Assembly (NCBI GenBank): GCA_020627525.1
Contig: JAHDGP010000157.1
Span: 1 to 9,226 of the forward strand
Length of the DNA stretch: 9,226 nucleotides
DNA from: Bacteroidota bacterium
GTDB lineage: Bacteria > Bacteroidota > Bacteroidia > Chitinophagales > UBA2359
Direction: 5' to 3'
The notes below the pieces were generated by a model. It searched no databases and had not been told where the DNA came from. It saw only the letters and a list, made by a program, of their open reading frames with translations. Position numbers and translations under genes: made by a program. Shown here piece by piece: positions 6,262 through 9,226 of the stretch (the first letter of the stretch is position 1; every line of letters starts with the position of its first letter).

Positions 6262-6984
6262 TCACACTGCAACAGCAAACACATTTACATAGTCGGGAAC
6301 GCTAACAACCGTTCTGAATTTTTCAAAACTTGAAAGCTCTTTTTTCATCCAAATTGCCTTTTCGCTCATACTGACATATATAGCTTTTGAAGAACATTGC
6401 ATAAGATGCTCCCTAGGGTTTATCTGATTTCTTTTAGCATATTTCACTACTTTATCATTGCCTGCATAGAAAAAGAATGACAACAATATTGGATCATGTT
6501 TTATATAAATGCCTTTGGAAAATTTAAAATATTGATCAGCAATCGAATTCAGTCGCTCTCCAATTATTGGAATAAAATCTTGTATTTTCAACTTTACACA
6601 AATTGGATATTGTGTCATTCTTGAATTACAGGGTCCACTACTGTCAGATTTCTCTGAAGAGTCATTTTTAAACATATCAAGCCCTGAGAAACCAGAGTAG
6701 TTTGAAGTATTGGTGCACTCATACTCGTAAGCTATAATAGCAGCTATTGCACGTCCATCAATATTGAATTTATTCGCTGTCTCCTTTATTTGAGAAACAT
6801 ACGCATTAAGGGTGTCCCTAATATTTTTTAACTCATTTTGTGTATCGGATTCACTTTCAACTTCACTTAAAGTACCGCTATTTTCAGTACTTTCTACATT
6901 TTCACCTGATAAACGTTCATAGTAATCCGTTCCGGAATGGACAGAGAATACCCACCACCAGAGTTGATGTTCAATATAAAACAT
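6262..6984 (-). CDS. Hypothetical protein, possible lysozyme/transglycosylase-like domain
   Basis: 240 residues; I do not recognise a named family. The N-terminus (MFYIEHQLWWWVFSVHSGTD) is hydrophobic and aromatic but not a normal signal peptide. Residues 28-52 are rich in E, S, N and T, a probable linker. Residues 62-89 (AYVSQIKETANKFNIDGRAI, then AAIIAYEYE) resemble the first helices of lysozyme-like folds, where a glutamate such as E87 or E89 follows a helix ending in AIIA. A later stretch, IYIKHDPILLSFFFYAGNDKVVKYA (159-183), resembles the C-terminal lobe of muramidase-like domains I remember from contractile-system or polymorphic-toxin effectors. That likeness is weak and from memory. 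The frame stays open upstream for 32 codons to a stop at 7081-7083 without another ATG. It may be an orphan effector fragment. No immunity gene is evident nearby. Confidence 0.6.
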   Translation of the reverse strand: MFYIEHQLWWWVFSVHSGTDYYERLSGENVESTENSGTLSEVESESDTQNELKNIRDTLNAYVSQIKETANKFNIDGRAIAAIIAYEYECTNTSNYSGFSGLDMFKNDSSEKSDSSGPCNSRMTQYPICVKLKIQDFIPIIGERLNSIADQYFKFSKGIYIKHDPILLSFFFYAGNDKVVKYAKRNQINPREHLMQCSSKAIYVSMSEKAIWMKKELSSFEKFRTVVSVPDYVNVFAVAV

Positions 6985-7002
6985 AATCGGTAAATTTATT
7001 TT

Positions 7003-7050
7003 TTTGGAATTATTTAACCAAAATAATTTTGAAGCTGTCTTAATTCCAAA
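7003..7050. repeat. 10-bp inverted repeat in the divergent promoter region
   Basis: TTTGGAATTA (7003-7012) and TAATTCCAAA (7041-7050) are perfect complements separated by 28 nt. It lies 18-66 bp upstream of the 240-aa gene. It could be an operator or a weak hairpin, but in AT-rich DNA this length is near chance. Confidence 0.35.
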
Positions 7051-7337
7051 GATATAAATAAAATATGCAATACAATGTTCTCATTAAGAGAAATTTCAAT
7101 TTAATTTTCAACAAATCTACAAATCACCCATTAACAACGTTTTTTGTATATAACTTTATAACTATGTGTATTTGGGGGAAATTTCGTGAATGATAAACTG
7201 TTCTGCATACATTCTAAACGCAAATGAATTCCCAAAAATTATAGCAGCACTTCTAGTTTAACATTCTTAAGATAATCTAACATTCTGTTTCTAAACTTAA
7301 AACAGTTCAATCGTTTAATTTCTTATTCAGAATAGTA

Positions 7338-7345
7338 TATATTTG
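7338..7345 (+). promoter_or_regulatory. TATATTTG box overlapping the start of the 7TM gene
   Basis: Exact TAnnTTTG match, ending 3 nt before the ATG at 7349. If it is the -7 element, transcription would begin at or next to the start codon, giving a leaderless mRNA. There is GTTTA but no TTTG near the expected -33 site. Chance occurrence in AT-rich DNA is possible. Confidence 0.3.
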
Positions 7346-7348
7346 AAG

Positions 7349-8485
7349 ATGATCTTTTTTGTGCCAATAAATATTTTAGAAGTAAGCATACCAATTTTGA
7401 GGTTTTATGGTTGGTGGCAATTTGGCGTTTGCTTATTTGCATTTATTGCACTGCTGTCAATTTGGTATCACATTGGACGCAAAAAAGACGACTTTGGTCA
7501 GGTATGGTTGGCTATTTCTATTTTGTGTTGGAGTTTTTCTGGCATCGTCGAGGTATTGTTTACTTACGATATTTTCTTAAATCAAAATTATTTATCTGGA
7601 TTTAGAAGTATATTTTCATTACTCAATAGTTTGTTTATTTTATTAGCTCTCCCCTATTTCAAATATCTTCCCAAAGTAATAGAACAGGTTATAAAGTCTA
7701 AAAACTGGTCAATAATTATTGGATTGCCTTTTTTGTTTTCCATTTTACCGACATTCAGCAAGTTGATATTTGGCAGTTCGGGTCGACTAATTAGCGAGTT
7801 GGATGTATATTATTCAACAATGACGCTCTTATTTCTTGGATATGTATTATGGGAATCTTTCATAAAACGAAAACTAAACATTCTTGCTTATCTATCTGCT
7901 GTTTGCATCTTGATCACTTTTGCTGCTCAAGTTTTCAAACTAACAGACTTGCAAATCAATCTAATTTTGTTTTCTGCTATTTTTAAAACAAATCTTATTA
8001 TGATATTTTTTGCCCTAGCATTGAGTTGGGTAAAAGATATTTCAGAAACCATAAAAATCAATCCTGAAAACATTTTTCTAAAACTTGAAAAAATCAAAAG
8101 TGACAGTGGGAAATTAGAAAATATTATTTGGATAAAAGGAATCAAGAATCCTGAGTATTCTAAGGTTCGATTGTCTAATAATATGTTTCCAAAATTACAA
8201 AAATTTGCTAGTAAAAAAAAGCATGAAGAAGAAGCTTGGTTAGAGATTAAACCCAAATCGGATAATCATAAAAACATAGACTATGATATTAAAGATTATA
8301 ACGAAATTAAAAGACTAACTCATGTGATTCTAGATGGTATCTACGGTAAGGGAGTTTGGGACAAAAATAAGCATGAAGAACCATTTAAGGAGGCTTTTTT
8401 CGAGATGTCAGAGAGGAGAGATCGCAAAATTAGACTGAGAATTCCAAAAAACAACATAGAAATAGACAAAAGTATTACTAGTTAA
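7349..8485 (+). CDS. Seven-helix membrane protein with cytoplasmic tail of unknown type
   Basis: 378 residues from ATG 7349 (a TTG at 7343 is also in frame). Hydrophobic segments at roughly 22-42, 52-74, 85-106, 120-141, 153-171, 177-196 and 202-228 give seven transmembrane helices. The basic GRKKDD after helix 1 and the lysine-rich tail suggest an outside N-terminus and an inside C-terminus. Residues 229-378 form a soluble, highly charged tail. In it I see no histidine-kinase H-box, GHKL, GGDEF, LytTR or obvious helix-turn-helix motif. Conserved-looking features are EEAWLEIKPKS (294-304), IKRLTHVILDGIYGKGVWDK (320-339) and MSERRDRKIRLRIP (353-366). The architecture resembles 7TM sensor proteins whose tail carries the output domain. 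The IWIKGIKNPEY to RIP block looks like a compact nucleic-acid or partner-binding domain (inference). No partner gene adjoins it. A GTCA hairpin follows 22 bp after the stop. Confidence 0.75.
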   Translation: MIFFVPINILEVSIPILRFYGWWQFGVCLFAFIALLSIWYHIGRKKDDFGQVWLAISILCWSFSGIVEVLFTYDIFLNQNYLSGFRSIFSLLNSLFILLALPYFKYLPKVIEQVIKSKNWSIIIGLPFLFSILPTFSKLIFGSSGRLISELDVYYSTMTLLFLGYVLWESFIKRKLNILAYLSAVCILITFAAQVFKLTDLQINLILFSAIFKTNLIMIFFALALSWVKDISETIKINPENIFLKLEKIKSDSGKLENIIWIKGIKNPEYSKVRLSNNMFPKLQKFASKKKHEEEAWLEIKPKSDNHKNIDYDIKDYNEIKRLTHVILDGIYGKGVWDKNKHEEPFKEAFFEMSERRDRKIRLRIPKNNIEIDKSITS

Positions 8486-8507
8486 TTATCAAACACTTAA
8501 ATCATTT

Positions 8508-8530
8508 TGTCAGTAACAAATCTACTGACA
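8508..8530 (+). terminator. Hairpin after the 7TM gene, possible terminator or operator
   Basis: TGTCAGTA (8508-8515) and TACTGACA (8523-8530) form a perfect 8-bp stem with a 7-nt loop, 22 nt after the stop at 8485. The following bases, TTTGTAATTATT, are only moderately T-rich, so termination is possible but not classical. The right arm is also the first GACAT box of the region upstream of the symporter. Confidence 0.4.
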
Positions 8531-8610
8531 TTTGTAATTATTACAGACATTTTACAAACTCTTCTGACATATCTCACCCAGAGAAAAATCATATTGCAAA
8601 TTGCGACATA
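8523..8610 (+). promoter_or_regulatory. Cluster of GACAT boxes upstream of the symporter gene
   Basis: GACAT occurs at 8527, 8546, 8566 and 8605, spacings 19, 20 and 39 bp, so the boxes lie on about the same face of the helix. The first three are preceded by CT or CA (CTGACAT, CAGACAT, CTGACAT), and the mirror TGTCAG is at 8508. A nested inverted repeat TTTGTAA (8531-8537) / TTACAAA (8552-8558) lies between the first boxes. This could be a multi-site operator for the downstream gene. No regulator is identified. Confidence 0.3.
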
Positions 8611-8632
8611 TTAATCAATCAAAAATGATCTT

Positions 8633-9226
8633 ATGTTTGCAACAATTTCAAAAAAAGGGCACTTTAAAAAATGCATTATTTTCTTCCTAAACTCTATCCT
8701 ATTTTCAATTTATCCACAAAATATTTTCTCGCAAGAAAAGGGGTTTGACGAAATAATCAATGACGCTTTTATGCCCGTGGCTGTTGGTTGGGAAGACTTG
8801 GTTTTTACATCCATAAATTTATTTGGAAACGACATTCCGATAGTACTCATTTTACTAGTATTTGGCGCACTGTTTTTCACCATATATTTCAAGTTTATAA
8901 ATGTCCGAAAATTTCCATTTGCCATTCAAGTTGTTCGAGGCAAATATGATCATATAGAATCTACAAAATCTGATGACGAAAATGTACACTCAATAGATGG
9001 CGATATTATTGACACTATAAAAGACGAAGGTCAGGATGGTGAAGTAAACCATTTCCAAGCATTGGCTACAGCAGTATCAGGCACCGTAGGTTTGGGAAAT
9101 ATTGCTATGGTGGCTGTTGCCATATCTATTGGTGGACCAGGTGCAACTTTTTGGATGATTTTAGCGGGTCTGTTGGGAATGTCATCAAAGTTTGTTGAAT
9201 GTACACTTGGCGTAAAATATAGAGAT
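8633..9226 (+). CDS. AGCS family sodium:alanine/glycine symporter, N-terminal part
   Basis: Open from ATG 8633 through the window end, 198 codons, so the C-terminal more than half is missing. The AGCS (alanine or glycine:cation symporter) signature block is FQALATAVSGTVGLGNIAMV (141-160), then AISIGGPGATFWMILAGLLGMSSKFVECTLGVKYR (163-197), which includes the substrate and Na+ binding helices. The protein couples inner-membrane uptake of small amino acids to Na+. N-terminal FKKCIIFFLNSILFSIYPQN ending IFSQ (11-34) looks like a signal peptide, a feature I recall for Bacteroidota members, followed by EKGFDEIINDAFMPVA. A first helix spans about 67-86. Between it and the signature lies an unusually acidic loop (104-139, DDENVHSIDGDIIDTIKDEGQDGE), longer than I expect in relatives. 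ATG 8633 is chosen because it gives the complete signal peptide. Confidence 0.95.
   Translation, partial: MFATISKKGHFKKCIIFFLNSILFSIYPQNIFSQEKGFDEIINDAFMPVAVGWEDLVFTSINLFGNDIPIVLILLVFGALFFTIYFKFINVRKFPFAIQVVRGKYDHIESTKSDDENVHSIDGDIIDTIKDEGQDGEVNHFQALATAVSGTVGLGNIAMVAVAISIGGPGATFWMILAGLLGMSSKFVECTLGVKYRD

Larger units (their letters stand above)
6985..7348. other. Divergent intergenic region, no gene seen
   Basis: 364 bp of AT-rich DNA between divergently transcribed genes; it must hold both promoters. Visible structure: a perfect 10-bp inverted repeat TTTGGAATTA / TAATTCCAAA at 7003-7012 and 7041-7050; TAACATTCT repeated at 7259 and 7278 (19 bp apart); TATAACT twice near 7150-7165; and a TATATTTG box at 7338-7345. 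No ORF of useful length and no tRNA. Confidence 0.6.

Noticed and set aside
7927..8256. 109-aa minus-strand ORF within the 7TM gene
   Set aside because: Antisense shadow of the coding frame with no recognisable features.
8710..8925. 71-aa minus-strand ORF inside the symporter
   Set aside because: Antisense to an unmistakable AGCS coding region.

Overview
The window looks like a piece of a low-GC Bacteroidota chromosome (Flavobacteriia/Saprospiria/Cytophagia-like; I cannot place it lower). Evidence: a Bacteroidota-style ParE, an OstA-like family fragment, an AGCS symporter with an N-terminal signal peptide, exact or near TAnnTTTG-type -7 boxes, little Shine-Dalgarno signal, and palindromic intergenic repeats of a type I remember as common in this phylum. 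Nothing looks like phage, plasmid, CRISPR or rRNA/tRNA.

Layout. 1-370: the 3' tail of an OstA-like (LptA/LptD-related) gene, broken by a frameshift and an in-frame stop. 589-1699 (+): a glycosyltransferase whose N-terminus lies in a different frame from the rest and which has no ATG. 1712-3598 (-): intact parE (topoisomerase IV subunit B), convergent with the glycosyltransferase. 3849-4145 (+): a small HNH endonuclease. 4368-4808 (+): a cytosine deaminase of the yeast FCY1 type. 4809-5148: a non-coding island made of a palindrome, a 12 x 19-bp tandem array and a second palindrome, filling the gap between two convergent stop codons. 5149-6072 (-): rlmF (23S rRNA A1618 methyltransferase). 6109-6234 (-): a possible 41-codon small ORF containing an in-frame 69-bp duplication. 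6262-6984 (-): an unrecognised 240-aa protein with a faint lysozyme/transglycosylase-like segment. 7349-8485 (+): a seven-helix membrane protein with a soluble tail of unknown type. 8633-9226 (+): the first 198 codons of an AGCS sodium:amino-acid symporter, cut by the window end.

The genes do not form an obvious single pathway; they are mostly single-gene units with housekeeping roles (DNA topology, pyrimidine salvage, rRNA modification, transport). The most unusual structure is the repeat island at 4809-5148, together with related palindromes at 3684-3707, 4813-4834 and 5123-5146 whose stems differ in sequence yet largely stay paired. Secondary points of interest are the two broken genes at the left edge, the duplication-bearing small ORF before rlmF, and phased GACAT boxes before the symporter. 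I see no convincing new multi-gene system.
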